Positions 8,278-16,535 of a DNA stretch of 32,896 bases are shown here, piece after piece. The position numbers and the translations under genes are program-made. Source of the stretch: Cryobacterium sp. (GTDB taxonomy: Bacteria > Actinomycetota > Actinomycetes > Actinomycetales > Microbacteriaceae). The stretch's first letter is position 1. Each line of letters opens with the position of its first letter. The stretch spans positions 1 to 32,896 of the forward strand of contig JAHBST010000013.1 in NCBI GenBank assembly GCA_019638975.1. Direction: 5' to 3'. Under the pieces are notes generated by a model, which worked only from the letters and a program-made list of their open reading frames with translations, was not told the DNA's origin and searched no databases.

Positions 8278-8295
8278 GTAGCTATTAGGTCGATT

Positions 8296-8715
8296 CTACG
8301 CGAGCCAGCAACGGTAGATCAAGCCAGTGACCGCGCGCTGGGCCGTGCGAACGGTTTCGGTGTACTGACGCGTGTAGGCATCGGCCGGCGGCAATTCGAC
8401 GATCTTCCAGCCGACGATCGCATGCGCCTCGTTTTGCGCCTGCAGCGCGCACGCGACGGCAGTGCCGGTCGACACCGAAACCTGCCATGTGATCGTCACG
8501 GTCGAATCATCGACAACGCGGTGACCGATGTCTTGCGCATCGAGGTTGCCCTGGCCGTTGTCGAGACCGGCCCAGATCACCCACGCCGCGAACACGGCGA
8601 CGAACAGGAGCGCCGACACCGCGACGATGATGCGATCACGCCGCTTTCTGTTCGGAGTGCGACCGTAGCGTTGATCGAGCGTGGCGGCACTCGACTGAAT
8701 TGCGGTTTCCGGCAT
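8296..8715 (-). CDS. DUF4307 single-span membrane protein
   Basis: This 139-residue protein has a charged N-terminal stretch with the family pattern RYGRTPNRKRRDR (about 16-28), one membrane segment (about 29-49), and an extracytoplasmic domain of about 90 residues ending in a CWLA tail. It contains two cysteines in the outer domain (in VACALQ and YRCWL) that could form a disulphide. DUF4307 has no known function. The gene typically sits between greA and mca in actinobacteria, as here and, from memory, in M. tuberculosis (Rv1081c). GGGGAG lies 7 bases before the ATG. It is transcribed from a promoter that overlaps the divergent mca promoter. Confidence 0.85.
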   Translation of the reverse strand: MPETAIQSSAATLDQRYGRTPNRKRRDRIIVAVSALLFVAVFAAWVIWAGLDNGQGNLDAQDIGHRVVDDSTVTITWQVSVSTGTAVACALQAQNEAHAIVGWKIVELPPADAYTRQYTETVRTAQRAVTGLIYRCWLA

Positions 8716-8724
8716 CCTGCTCCC

Positions 8725-8753
8725 CGATTAGTCTGGTAACCCAAGGCTAATCG
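8725..8753. promoter_or_regulatory. Overlapping divergent promoters of the DUF4307 gene and mca
   Basis: CGATTAG (8725-8731) and its inverse CTAATCG (8747-8753) form a 7-bp inverted repeat. Each arm reads into a -10-like box: TAGTCT at 8729-8734 for mca on plus, and TAGCCT at 8749-8744 for the DUF4307 gene on minus. Predicted leaders are about 30 and 22 bases, each holding a ribosome binding site. The two boxes lie back to back, so initiation on one side may exclude the other. Confidence 0.5.
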
Positions 8754-8771
8754 TGGAATTGAAGGAGAGAG

Positions 8772-9653
8772 TTGTCTCACCGACTTCTTGCCGTTCATGC
8801 GCACCCTGATGACGAATCCAGCAAGGGTGCTGCGACCTATGCCCACTACGTGCACGAGGGCGCACAGGTTCTTGTCGTAAGTTGCACCGGCGGTGAACGC
8901 GGGGACGTGCAGAATCCGCACTTGGGCGCGGCCGCGAGGGCGATGGCGGAGCGGGACATTGCGGGGCTTCGCCGTCGTGAAATGGCGGAAGCGCGCGAGG
9001 CGATCGGATTCGACCACGTGTGGCTCGGGTTCGAGGACTCGGGGCTTCCCGAAGAAGGCGAAGCGCTGCCGCCGAACTGTTTCGCCCTGATTCCACTCGA
9101 GTACTCCGCGGAGCCGCTCGTGAAGATCATCCGCGAATTCCGCCCCCAGGTCATGGTCACGTATGACGAGGCCGGCGGTTACCCGCACCCGGACCACGTG
9201 CGCACCCACGCGCTGTCGATGTTCGCGATGGACGCTGCTGCGGATGCGTCCCGCTATCCGGACGCGGGACCGGCGTGGCAGATCCAGAAGGTCTATTACG
9301 ACCGCATCTTCAATGGCCCGAGAGCGAACGCCATGTATGAGGCCATCAAGGAGCGGGAACCGGATTCTCCGGTCCTGGAGGAGCTTGAGGGGGTCCGCTC
9401 GTGGATGCGCAAGCGGCCGGACCTTGCGACGACCCACGTCGAAGTGGCCGCGTATTTCGATCGGCGCGACGACGCCTTGCGCGCCCACGCGAGCCAGGTC
9501 GCTCCGGACAGCAGTTTCTTCTTCTGGCCGAATGAATTCCAGCGTGAAGTCTGGCCCTGGGAGGACTACCAGCTCGCGAAGTCGCTCGTGCCGACGGAAG
9601 TGCCGGAAACGGATTTGTTTGCCGGAATCGACAAGGACGAGGAGCTCGCATAG
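8772..9653 (+). CDS. mca: Mycothiol S-conjugate amidase
   Basis: Mca hydrolyses mycothiol S-conjugates to release the mercapturate and GlcN-Ins, completing detoxification of electrophiles and antibiotics in the cytoplasm. The 293-residue protein belongs to the LmbE-like/GlcNAc-deacetylase fold. The zinc-binding AHPDD motif is at residues 10-14 and the second ligand motif PHPDH at 138-142. Length and the internal WLGFEDSGLP segment fit Mca better than the related deacetylase MshB. The start is TTG 8772, with GAAGGAG about 5 bases upstream. The next gene begins within the stop codon (TAGTG), a coupling also expected from the M. tuberculosis order Rv1082-Rv1083. Its presence is the strongest marker of an actinobacterial host. 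Confidence 0.94.
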   Translation: MSHRLLAVHAHPDDESSKGAATYAHYVHEGAQVLVVSCTGGERGDVQNPHLGAAARAMAERDIAGLRRREMAEAREAIGFDHVWLGFEDSGLPEEGEALPPNCFALIPLEYSAEPLVKIIREFRPQVMVTYDEAGGYPHPDHVRTHALSMFAMDAAADASRYPDAGPAWQIQKVYYDRIFNGPRANAMYEAIKEREPDSPVLEELEGVRSWMRKRPDLATTHVEVAAYFDRRDDALRAHASQVAPDSSFFFWPNEFQREVWPWEDYQLAKSLVPTEVPETDLFAGIDKDEELA

Positions 9654-9907
9654 TGCTGTCCAGTTTGGCGGCTGCCTTGTTCGCGGCCGCGCCCACCCCG
9701 ACCCCGCTACCCGATTTCGATCTCGACACCGTGACTCCGACGTGGGTCGGATTCACGATCACGTTTCTTGTCGCTGCTGCGACCGTGCTGCTCATCTTCG
9801 ACATGGTTCGACGGATCCGCCGTGTGCGGTACCGCGCGGAAGTTCAGGAGCGCCTGGAGGCGGAGCGCCAGGCGGGCGATATTCCGGGCGGCGGAAACTC
9901 CCAGTAG
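9653..9907 (+). CDS. Small single-span membrane protein coupled to mca
   Basis: This 84-residue protein has a weakly hydrophobic Ala-rich N terminus with a PTPTPLP segment, one clear membrane span (about residues 31-50, WVGFTITFLVAAATVLLIF) and a basic, then charged, cytoplasmic tail (RRIRRVRYR ... EAERQAG). The GTG start shares one base with the mca stop codon, so it is very probably translated by reinitiation. Small membrane proteins are common directly downstream of mca in actinobacteria. No function is known, and a link to mycothiol metabolism rests only on position. It could be recorded as hypothetical. Confidence 0.75.
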   Translation: MLSSLAAALFAAAPTPTPLPDFDLDTVTPTWVGFTITFLVAAATVLLIFDMVRRIRRVRYRAEVQERLEAERQAGDIPGGGNSQ

Positions 9908-9922
9908 CAGCGCCCGAGACGC

Positions 9923-9965
9923 GCTGCTGGTCGTTCTGGTGATCGATATCGATCACCGCAGCAGC
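9923..9965. terminator. Composite hairpin around a 20-bp perfect palindrome
   Basis: A perfect 20-base palindrome (9938-9957, centred on GATCGATATCGATC) sits inside an outer 7-bp pair, GCTGCTG (9923-9929) with CAGCAGC (9959-9965). It lies between the convergent mca-operon tail and the trhA end, which fits a two-way transcription stop. There is no T tract, and a protein-binding site is equally possible. Confidence 0.45.
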
Positions 9966-9982
9966 ACCTATGAGTGAATGAA

Positions 9983-10016
9983 AGGTTTGCTGCATGACGA
10001 GCATGACGTCAAACCT
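9983..10016 (-). terminator. Candidate terminator of the trhA-like gene
   Basis: AGGTTTG (9983-9989) pairs with CAAACCT (10010-10016). On the minus strand the stem is followed by TTCATTCA. The 20-base loop holds a direct repeat, GCATGACG twice (9992-9999 and 10001-10008). This is a modest stem with a long loop. Confidence 0.4.
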
Positions 10017-10024
10017 GCTATGGG

Positions 10025-10759
10025 CTACGCGAGGACCGGCGGGTTGATTGCCACGAGCAGGATTCCCGTCCAATGGCACAAGAACGCCAAAAGTGTGAGC
10101 GTGTGGAAGATTTCGTGGAATCCGAATTTTCCGGGGAACGGGTTCGGGCGCTTGAGGCCGTAAATGACCGCTCCCGCCGTGTAGCACAGTCCGCCCGCAA
10201 TGATGAGGATCATCATGACCGCGTTCGCGTGGAAGAAGTCCACGATGAACATGACGGCCGCCCACCCGAGCAGAACGTAAAGCGGAACGTACAGCCAGCG
10301 CGGGGCCGAGATCCAGAAGATTCGGAATCCGATGCCGAGCAGCGCACCGCCCCAGACGAGGCACAGCAGCAGGATCGACTTGTCCGGAGGCAACGCAAGA
10401 ACCGTGATGGGCGTGTACGAACCCGCAATGAGCAGGAAAATGTTCGCGTGATCCAGCCGTTTCAATACCTTCTTCGTGCGGGTGCTCCAGTTGAATCGGT
10501 GGTACAACGCTGAAACGCCGAAGAGCAAAAGAGAGCAGAGGACGAAGACGGCGGAACTCACTTTTGCGAGGACGCCGGAGGCGAGAACGATCAGGATGAC
10601 GCCGAGCGCGATCGCCACGGGGAACGTGCCGGCGTGAATCCAGCCGCGCCATGTCGGCTTGACGTCGGCGTGCTCTCGCGCGTCGTCGAGCAGCGGAATA
10701 TTCGGAAGGTCAATGCCGGTATCTTCTGCGACCGCCGTGCGGTCGACATCCGCTGTCAT
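10025..10759 (-). CDS. trhA: TrhA/hemolysin III family (PAQR) membrane protein
   Basis: This 244-residue protein has a roughly 40-residue cytoplasmic N terminus and seven hydrophobic segments, starting near residues 48, 73, 106, 130, 156, 183 and 222. The family metal-binding and topology motifs are visible: SALYHRFNW (about 83-91), LDHANIFLLIAGSYTP (about 102-117) and the C-terminal HEIFHTLTLLAFLCHW. PAQR-type proteins of this branch affect membrane fluidity or phospholipid homeostasis in some bacteria; the old hemolysin label does not imply a toxin. The ATG lies 6 bases downstream of TAGGCT on the minus strand with no Shine-Dalgarno sequence, so the mRNA is probably leaderless. It is divergent from the cis-prenyltransferase gene, as in M. 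tuberculosis Rv1085c/Rv1086 (from memory). Confidence 0.9.
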   Translation of the reverse strand: MTADVDRTAVAEDTGIDLPNIPLLDDAREHADVKPTWRGWIHAGTFPVAIALGVILIVLASGVLAKVSSAVFVLCSLLLFGVSALYHRFNWSTRTKKVLKRLDHANIFLLIAGSYTPITVLALPPDKSILLLCLVWGGALLGIGFRIFWISAPRWLYVPLYVLLGWAAVMFIVDFFHANAVMMILIIAGGLCYTAGAVIYGLKRPNPFPGKFGFHEIFHTLTLLAFLCHWTGILLVAINPPVLA

Positions 10760-10765
10760 GCCCAG

Positions 10766-10771
10766 AGCCTA
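10766..10771 (-). promoter_or_regulatory. Leaderless-type promoter of the trhA-like gene
   Basis: TAGGCT on the minus strand is followed by exactly 6 bases (CTGGGC) and the ATG at 10759. There is no recognisable -35. Confidence 0.45.
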
Positions 10772-10819
10772 CGCGCCCGCCGTAACGGCAGGCTGGGAAT
10801 CGCCGCGAGCGAAGTGGGC

Positions 10820-10825
10820 TAACGT
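10820..10825 (+). promoter_or_regulatory. Leaderless-type promoter of the cis-prenyltransferase gene
   Basis: TAACGT is followed by 6 bases and the GTG at 10832. No Shine-Dalgarno sequence is present. Confidence 0.45.
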
Positions 10826-10831
10826 AGCCGT

Positions 10832-11617
10832 GTGCGAAAGAGGGAAGAGCCATTCGGCAGCGGCATCCTCTACGGGCTGTATCAGAAGCGCTTGCGACGG
10901 GAGATCGCGAACCTCCCCATTCCCCAGCACATCGCGATCATTCTGGATGGAAATCGCCGCTGGGCCCGCGCCAACGACCTGGAGACGGCCGGTCACGGTT
11001 ATCGCGCGGGAGCGGCGAAATTCCGTGAATTCCTCGTGTGGTGCGACGATCTCGGGGTCGCGGTTTCGACGCTCTATCTCCTGTCGACCGACAATCTTGT
11101 GGGGCGTGCGGCCGACGAGCTCGCCGAACTGTTCGAAGTGATCGCCGATCTCGCGGATGACCTTTCGCACTATCGCAATTGGCGCGTGCAGCACGTGGGA
11201 TCCACGGAGCTGCTTCCGGATGCCCTCAAAGCAAGTTTGAAGGCTGCCGAAGATCGAACCAGGACCAACACGGGCATGCACATCAACCTCGCGATCGGGT
11301 ACGGCGGGAGGCGCGAAATCGCCGACGCGATGCGCAGCATCGTGCATCAGCATGCCATGGAGGGGAAATCTCTCGACGCGCTCGCCGAGATTCTGACTCC
11401 CGAACTCATCGGCAAGCATTTGTATACCGGGGGGCAACCCGATCCCGACCTCGTCATCCGCACCTCGGGCGAGCAGCGAATGAGCGACTTCATGCTGTGG
11501 CAAAGCGCCTACAGCGAGTTCTACTTCGTCGAAGCGCTCGGCCCCGATCTTCGCGAAGTCGACTTCCTGCGAGCCATCCGGGACTTCGCAGGACGACAAA
11601 GGCGATTCGGGCAATAA
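10832..11617 (+). CDS. uppS: Isoprenyl transferase (cis-prenyltransferase, UppS family)
   Basis: This 261-residue enzyme condenses isopentenyl diphosphate onto an allylic diphosphate in cis, feeding polyprenyl phosphate carriers of cell-wall synthesis. Motif I, IAIILDGNRRWA, holds the catalytic Asp39. The central YGGR motif and the C-terminal region with RTSGEQRMSDFMLWQ and YSEFYF, which contact the homoallylic substrate, are present. The position beside trhA and after greA-mca matches M. tuberculosis Rv1086, a short-chain Z-farnesyl diphosphate synthase rather than the long-chain Rv2361c, so a short product is plausible but not proven. GTG 10832 lies 6 bases after a TANNNT box. Product chain length would need comparison of the hydrophobic cleft residues. 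Confidence 0.92.
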   Translation: MRKREEPFGSGILYGLYQKRLRREIANLPIPQHIAIILDGNRRWARANDLETAGHGYRAGAAKFREFLVWCDDLGVAVSTLYLLSTDNLVGRAADELAELFEVIADLADDLSHYRNWRVQHVGSTELLPDALKASLKAAEDRTRTNTGMHINLAIGYGGRREIADAMRSIVHQHAMEGKSLDALAEILTPELIGKHLYTGGQPDPDLVIRTSGEQRMSDFMLWQSAYSEFYFVEALGPDLREVDFLRAIRDFAGRQRRFGQ

Positions 11618-11648
11618 ATTCGAGCGAACGCGCAGCATTTCCGCATGG

Positions 11649-11654
11649 CACACT
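11649..11654 (+). promoter_or_regulatory. Candidate promoter of the class V aminotransferase gene
   Basis: CACACT, a weak -10 match, lies 6 bases before the ATG at 11661. The same CACACT-N6-ATG layout precedes rmuC. The intervening GAGGGG is too close to the start to be a normal ribosome binding site. Confidence 0.3.
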
Positions 11655-11660
11655 GAGGGG

Positions 11661-12785
11661 ATGTTGACTATCGACGAGTTCGCGCTCCTCTTCGACGAGG
11701 AGCCGGGATATCTCGATTTCGGTCGCGTGGGACCGCTCGCGAGAACGGTGGTCGAGGAAGAGCAAGCGCAAGTCGAGTTGCTCCGCAAAGCTCGATTCGG
11801 CAGCCTCGACAGCCTTATGGATCAGGATGTGCGCGTCCGACGCGCGGTAGCCGCCGTGACTGGATTTGCCGAGGATCACATCGTGTTCCAGCCGAACACG
11901 AGCATGGGTCTTCTGCATGCCATGTTCGGAATCTCGGGCACTGTGCTCGTCTCCGCCGAAGAGTTCCCGAGCGCACCCTTTGCCGCCGTCCGGGCATCCG
12001 ATTCACTCGGTCGACTGGAGCCGCTTTGGCTCGAAACCGACTACGGCCGGGTCACTCCCGGCACAATCAAACAACAACTCACGAAGGATGTCGCGGCGGT
12101 CGCCGTGAGTCTCGTCGATTTTCGAACCGGATACCTCGCCGACCTTGAAGGCATCCGTCAAGTGATCGGCGATCGATTGCTCATCGTGGACGCCATTCAG
12201 GGCTTCACCGTCGCCGACGTCGACTACACACTCGCAGACGTCGTGGTATCCGGCGGCCAGAAGTGGGCGCGGGCAGGCTGGAGCACGGGATTTCTTGCCA
12301 TGAGCGACAGGGCTCTCGACCGAGTATCCCCCGTGCTTTCGGGGTTCAACGGGACGGATGAAGGTCCGATGCCGACTGGTTCCGTTCCGCCGCCGACGCG
12401 TGGAGTTCGCGCATTCCAGGTGAGCAATCCCAGTCCCATTGCCGAATCGCGGCTCGCGGCGGCGCTCGAACAACTCGCGGATGTCGGCATTCCTGTCGTG
12501 GCTCAACGGGTAGCCGACAACGCGTCACGCGTGATCGATCTCGCCGACGAATTCGGCATCCCCGTATCGTCTCCCCGCGACGCGCGGGAGCGTGCCGGCA
12601 TCGTCGTGCTCGAACCGGCCGCAGACCAGCTCACTGCGCTCGTCGCGTCACTCCACAACCACGCCCTCACGGTAACTGTTCGAGCAACCAATGTGCGCGT
12701 GAGCGTCCACGTCACGACGACGCAAGAGACGCTCGACATGGTTCGCGCGAGTTTCCAGAGTTTTGCCTCCGCCACGACCGTCTGA
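11661..12785 (+). CDS. Class V aminotransferase-fold PLP protein
   Basis: This 374-residue fold-type I PLP protein resembles the class V group (cysteine desulfurases, kynureninase, isopenicillin epimerase-like proteins). The cofactor Asp is in LLIVDAIQGF (about residue 179) and the Schiff-base Lys in SGGQKWARAG (about 198). The N-terminal FQPNTSMGLLHAM segment forms the phosphate-binding loop. It lacks an obvious cysteine-desulfurase active-site Cys loop, so sulphur transfer is unlikely. The reaction cannot be named. It stands alone between the cis-prenyltransferase gene and phoH2, has its own weak promoter-like box, and is not part of a visible biosynthetic cluster. Confidence 0.82.
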   Translation: MLTIDEFALLFDEEPGYLDFGRVGPLARTVVEEEQAQVELLRKARFGSLDSLMDQDVRVRRAVAAVTGFAEDHIVFQPNTSMGLLHAMFGISGTVLVSAEEFPSAPFAAVRASDSLGRLEPLWLETDYGRVTPGTIKQQLTKDVAAVAVSLVDFRTGYLADLEGIRQVIGDRLLIVDAIQGFTVADVDYTLADVVVSGGQKWARAGWSTGFLAMSDRALDRVSPVLSGFNGTDEGPMPTGSVPPPTRGVRAFQVSNPSPIAESRLAAALEQLADVGIPVVAQRVADNASRVIDLADEFGIPVSSPRDARERAGIVVLEPAADQLTALVASLHNHALTVTVRATNVRVSVHVTTTQETLDMVRASFQSFASATTV

Positions 12786-12836
12786 CTTCCGCGTGTCGTG
12801 CCGTCGTCGCACACGCTTGCACGTAGCGTCGAGACA

Positions 12837-12853
12837 TCAGGCATGGCGCCTGA
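12837..12853 (+). terminator. Weak hairpin after the aminotransferase gene
   Basis: TCAGGC (12837-12842) and GCCTGA (12848-12853) form a 6-bp stem with a 5-base loop in the gap before phoH2. No T tract follows, so termination is uncertain. Confidence 0.3.
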
Positions 12854-12941
12854 CCGAAGCGGCCACACACGTTCGCTTCTCGACTTGAGTTGGCCGTGAC
12901 GGACATATCCGAGCCTCCCGCGCTCGGGGATGGAGTCGTCA

Positions 12942-14300
12942 GTGGTCACGACCAGCACCTCCCAGCCGAAGAACAAGACGTCGAAGGATGGAAGGGAGGT
13001 GGTCTCGCAAGCGGAAAAGACGTACGTGCTCGATACGTCGGTTCTTCTCTCCGACCCGAAAGCGATCTTCCGTTTCGCCGAACATGCTGTCGTTCTGCCC
13101 GTCGTCGTGATCAGCGAACTGGAATCGAAGCGCCACGACCCCGAGATCGGATACTTCGCCCGACAGGCTCTGCGCAACCTCGACGAATTGCGGATCAAGC
13201 ACGAACGGCTTGATTTCCCGGTGGCGGTCGGATCCGGCGGCAGCTTGCGGGTCGAGCTCAATCACACCAGCACGGCCGTGCTTCCCTCGGGCCTCCAGCT
13301 CGGCGACAACGACTCGCGGATTCTCGCGGTCGCGCTCAACCTCGCCGGCGACGGACTCAATGTGACGGTCGTGTCGAAGGATCTCCCTCTTCGCGTAAAG
13401 GCCGCGTCCGTCGGTTTGGCGGCTGAGGAGTATCGTGCCGAGCTCGCGGTCGACTCCGGCTGGACGGGACTCGCCGAGATCGATCTCGGTTCGAAGGACA
13501 TGTCGAAGCTCTACGACGACGAAGAACTCGCGACGGATGCGGTGGACGACATCGCGCTCAACACGGGTCTCGTCATCCACTCGGATCGCGGCTCGGCACT
13601 CGGCCGCGTGACGGGTCCCGGCGTCTTGCGACTGGTCCGAGGCGATCGCGATATTTTCGGAATGCACGGCCGCTCGGCAGAACAGCGGCTTGCGATCGAC
13701 ATGCTTCTCGATCAGGATCTCGGCATCGTTTCGCTCGGAGGCAGGGCCGGCACGGGCAAGTCGGCGCTCGCCTTGTGCGCCGGACTCGAAGCCGTCCTCG
13801 AACGGCAGCAGCATCGCAAGATCATGGTGTTCCGTCCGCTCTACGCGGTCGGGGGACAGGAACTCGGATACCTTCCCGGCGATGCCGCCGAGAAGATGAA
13901 CCCCTGGGCGCAAGCCGTCTTCGACACTCTCGGATCGGTCGTTTCGCAAAACGTGCTGGATGAGGTCCTCGAGCGTGGGCTGCTCGAAGTCCTCCCGCTC
14001 ACGCACATCCGCGGCCGCTCTCTGCACGATGCGTTCGTCATCGTCGACGAAGCGCAATCCCTCGAGCGCAACGTATTGCTCACGGTGCTCAGCAGGATCG
14101 GCCAGAACTCTCGTGTCGTGCTCACTCACGATGTTGCGCAGCGAGACAACCTTCGCGTCGGCCGCCACGACGGCGTCGCATCCGTCATCGAAACCTTGAA
14201 AGGCCATGCTCTTTTCGGGCACGTGACGCTCACGCGATCGGAGCGCAGCGACATCGCCGCTCTCGTGACCGAACTCCTCGAAGGAAACGAGGTCGCCTGA
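12942..14300 (+). CDS. phoH2: PhoH2-type PIN-domain RNA helicase/RNase
   Basis: This 452-residue protein fuses an N-terminal PIN nuclease domain to a PhoH P-loop ATPase. In characterised mycobacterial PhoH2 the two act as a sequence-specific RNA helicase and RNase. PIN acidic residues are visible in YVLDTSVLL (about 28-36), SELESKRHD (about 58-66) and GDNDSR (about 121-126). Walker A is GRAGTGKS (about 267-274) and Walker B FVIVDEAQ (about 365-372). GTG 12942 has GGAG 6 bases upstream; an in-frame ATG at 12930 adds four residues and remains possible. The first 25 residues are polar and likely disordered. A short reading frame overlaps its start and could be compared with the PhoAT antitoxin of mycobacteria. 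Confidence 0.92.
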   Translation: MVTTSTSQPKNKTSKDGREVVSQAEKTYVLDTSVLLSDPKAIFRFAEHAVVLPVVVISELESKRHDPEIGYFARQALRNLDELRIKHERLDFPVAVGSGGSLRVELNHTSTAVLPSGLQLGDNDSRILAVALNLAGDGLNVTVVSKDLPLRVKAASVGLAAEEYRAELAVDSGWTGLAEIDLGSKDMSKLYDDEELATDAVDDIALNTGLVIHSDRGSALGRVTGPGVLRLVRGDRDIFGMHGRSAEQRLAIDMLLDQDLGIVSLGGRAGTGKSALALCAGLEAVLERQQHRKIMVFRPLYAVGGQELGYLPGDAAEKMNPWAQAVFDTLGSVVSQNVLDEVLERGLLEVLPLTHIRGRSLHDAFVIVDEAQSLERNVLLTVLSRIGQNSRVVLTHDVAQRDNLRVGRHDGVASVIETLKGHALFGHVTLTRSERSDIAALVTELLEGNEVA

Positions 14301-14309
14301 GCGACCTGT

Positions 14310-14315
14310 TAAAGT
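14310..14315 (+). promoter_or_regulatory. Leaderless-type promoter of the unknown membrane protein gene
   Basis: TAAAGT is followed by 6 bases and the GTG at 14322, immediately after phoH2. The AAGGAG directly abutting the start is too close to act as a Shine-Dalgarno sequence. Confidence 0.45.
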
Positions 14316-14321
14316 CAAGGA

Positions 14322-15092
14322 GTGACCACGCTCCTGATTGTCGTTCTTGCGAGCCTGGCACTCGTATTTTTCTGGGCACTCGTGGCACCCAGGAGCCAGT
14401 GGCGCGTGCTGTTCAGTTGGAGCTACCGAGATCCGCATCGGGATGAGCCGAGCGGTTCCGCCTATCTCCTGATCCGACTCGTCGCGTTGCTCGGGATCGC
14501 GTCAATGGCGACGAGCGCGTTTCTCGCCTACCGCGATCACGTGGACAACCGTCCGCAGCCTGCGCCGCCGCCAAGCGCCGTCGAGCGGATGTGGGGCTCG
14601 CCCGATCCCGTCGTCGTGAACCGCGTCATCACATCCGCCTCGAAACCGCCGAAGAATCTCGTCGACCAGCCGATTCTCGGGTATCAGGGAATGAGCGGGC
14701 AGACCCGCCAGCCGCCCTACTTGTTCCGGCTCCCGTCGTTCGACCTTTCCGCGGCGACGACGGAGAACGGATTCATCGGAAAAAAGCCGGAGCCGGGTCT
14801 CGTCGGGCTCGATACAGCGGGAATGGTCGTTTTCGTGGCCGCCGATCCGATGTGTTTCCCTCACGCCGCCGTCATCCGGGAGACCTCCGATTCCGTTTCG
14901 ATCGCCGTCTATTACGGCCAGGCGAGCCCCAAGGACGGTTCCAACAAGGACAACGTCGCGTTGTGCAATGTGCGCGCCAGCGGCCTCAACGTCTCGACGC
15001 TCATTCCCATACCGCTCTCTTCCCCGCTCGGCGAGCGGAAGGTTCTGACGCTCGGCGGGGACCCCATTCGAGCGGTCCCGCTGCTGCGGTGA
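14322..15092 (+). CDS. Unrecognised two-span membrane protein
   Basis: I do not recognise this 256-residue protein. It has two N-terminal hydrophobic segments (about residues 3-22 and 49-67) separated by a charged cytoplasmic loop with a WSYRDPHRDEP stretch. A Pro-rich linker (about 77-87) leads to an extracytoplasmic domain of about 165 residues. That domain contains two cysteines, in DPMCFPH and VALCNV, which may form a disulphide, and ends in a short beta-like tail. The GTG start follows a TANNNT box by 6 bases. The gene begins 21 bases after phoH2 and converges on fumC with only 12 bases between stops. No function can be offered. Confidence 0.75.
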   Translation: MTTLLIVVLASLALVFFWALVAPRSQWRVLFSWSYRDPHRDEPSGSAYLLIRLVALLGIASMATSAFLAYRDHVDNRPQPAPPPSAVERMWGSPDPVVVNRVITSASKPPKNLVDQPILGYQGMSGQTRQPPYLFRLPSFDLSAATTENGFIGKKPEPGLVGLDTAGMVVFVAADPMCFPHAAVIRETSDSVSIAVYYGQASPKDGSNKDNVALCNVRASGLNVSTLIPIPLSSPLGERKVLTLGGDPIRAVPLLR

Positions 15093-15104
15093 AGCGGCGT
15101 CGCT

Positions 15105-16502
15105 CTAGCCGGGACGCGTCATGCTGAGGACATCCAGCAGTGAATCGAGCTGCTCGGTGCTGATCTCGCCGCGCTCGACGAACCCCAATTCGATGACGGA
15201 TTCGCGCACCGTGATTCCCTTGGCGACGGCATTCTTGGCGACCTTGGCGGCCGCCTCATAGCCGATGACGCGATTGAGCGGCGTCACGATCGAAGGGGAG
15301 GATTCCGCCATCGCTCGCGCGCGCTCGACGTTGGCTTCGAGCCCGTCGACGGTCTTGTCGGCGAGCAAGCGGCTTGAGTTGGCAAGCAAGCGAATCGACT
15401 CGAGCAACGCGGTACCCATGACCGGGATCGCGACATTCAATTCGAACGCCCCGCTCGCGCCCGCCCACGCGATCGTGGCGTCGTTGCCGACGACGCGCGC
15501 GCACACCATCAAAACAGCCTCGGGGATAACCGGGTTCACTTTGCCGGGCATGATGGACGACCCCGGCTGGAGGTCCGGGATGTGAATTTCGGCCAATCCC
15601 GTGTTCGGGCCCGAACCCATCCAACGGAGGTCGTTGCAGATCTTGGTGAGGCTCACCGCGATGACTCGCAAGGCTCCGGATGCCTCGACGAGGCCGTCGC
15701 GGGCCCCTTGCGCTTCGAAGTGGTCCTTCGCCTCGGTGATCGGGAGACCGGATTCTTTCGCGAGTTCGGCGATCACCTGCTGCGGGAATCCTGCCGGAGT
15801 GTTGATTCCCGTGCCGACCGCCGTTCCACCGAGCGGCACCTCGGACACTCGCCCGATGGTGGCCTGCACTCTTTCGATGCCGAGGCGCATTTGCCGGGCA
15901 TAGCCGCCGAACTCCTGGCCGAGCGTCACGGGTGTGGCATCCATGAGGTGGGTCCGTCCCGATTTGACGACACCCGCCCACGCGGCAGCCTTCGCCTCGA
16001 GAGAGCTCGCGAGGTGCTCGAGCGCGGGAATCAGCTCGGAAAGAAGTGCTCCCGTGACCGCGAGGTGCACCGACGTGGGAAAGACATCATTCGACGATTG
16101 CGAGGCATTGACGTGATCGTTGGGATGCACGGGAGCGCCGAGACTCGCGGAAGCGATCGCCGCGAGCACTTCGTTCATGTTCATGTTCGATGACGTGCCG
16201 CTGCCGGTCTGGTAGATGTCGATGGGAAACTGATCGAGGTGAGCCCCGCCGATGATTTCGTCGGCCGCACCCTCAATCGCCGCCGCGATCTTCGAGTCGA
16301 TGATTCCGAGGGAACCGTTGACGATAGCGGCCGCGCGCTTGATCCGGGCGAGGGCGATGATCTGCGCCGGCTCGAGGCCGACGCCGGAAATGGGGAAGTT
16401 CTCGACGGCCCGCTGAGTCTGGGCCGCATAGAGAGCATCGGCCGGAACCAGCACTTCGCCCATCGTGTCGTGTTCGGTGCGGAATTCGCCTGCGGTACTC
16501 AC
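15105..16502 (-). CDS. fumC: Class II fumarate hydratase
   Basis: FumC interconverts fumarate and malate in the TCA cycle without an iron-sulphur cluster. The 465-residue length is standard. The superfamily signature [11 protein letters not shown] (about residues 317-327) holds the mobile catalytic loop serine, and the [14 protein letters not shown] motif (about 97-110) and [17 protein letters not shown] (about 184-200), with the catalytic His, are present. The start is GTG 16502, with AAAGGA about 11 bases upstream. It is the last gene of the minus-strand array, 33 bases after the carbonic anhydrase gene, and ends 12 bases from the convergent membrane protein gene. A weak dimer-type repeat rather than a clear terminator is all that is seen after it. 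Confidence 0.96.
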   Translation of the reverse strand: MSTAGEFRTEHDTMGEVLVPADALYAAQTQRAVENFPISGVGLEPAQIIALARIKRAAAIVNGSLGIIDSKIAAAIEGAADEIIGGAHLDQFPIDIYQTGSGTSSNMNMNEVLAAIASASLGAPVHPNDHVNASQSSNDVFPTSVHLAVTGALLSELIPALEHLASSLEAKAAAWAGVVKSGRTHLMDATPVTLGQEFGGYARQMRLGIERVQATIGRVSEVPLGGTAVGTGINTPAGFPQQVIAELAKESGLPITEAKDHFEAQGARDGLVEASGALRVIAVSLTKICNDLRWMGSGPNTGLAEIHIPDLQPGSSIMPGKVNPVIPEAVLMVCARVVGNDATIAWAGASGAFELNVAIPVMGTALLESIRLLANSSRLLADKTVDGLEANVERARAMAESSPSIVTPLNRVIGYEAAAKVAKNAVAKGITVRESVIELGFVERGEISTEQLDSLLDVLSMTRPG

Positions 16503-16535
16503 GGGATCGCCGTCCTTTGCGGTGGAGTTGAGCTG

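Noticed and set aside
12939..14438. 499-codon minus-strand frame opposite phoH2
   Set aside because: Shadow of phoH2, which has PIN and PhoH motifs along its whole length.
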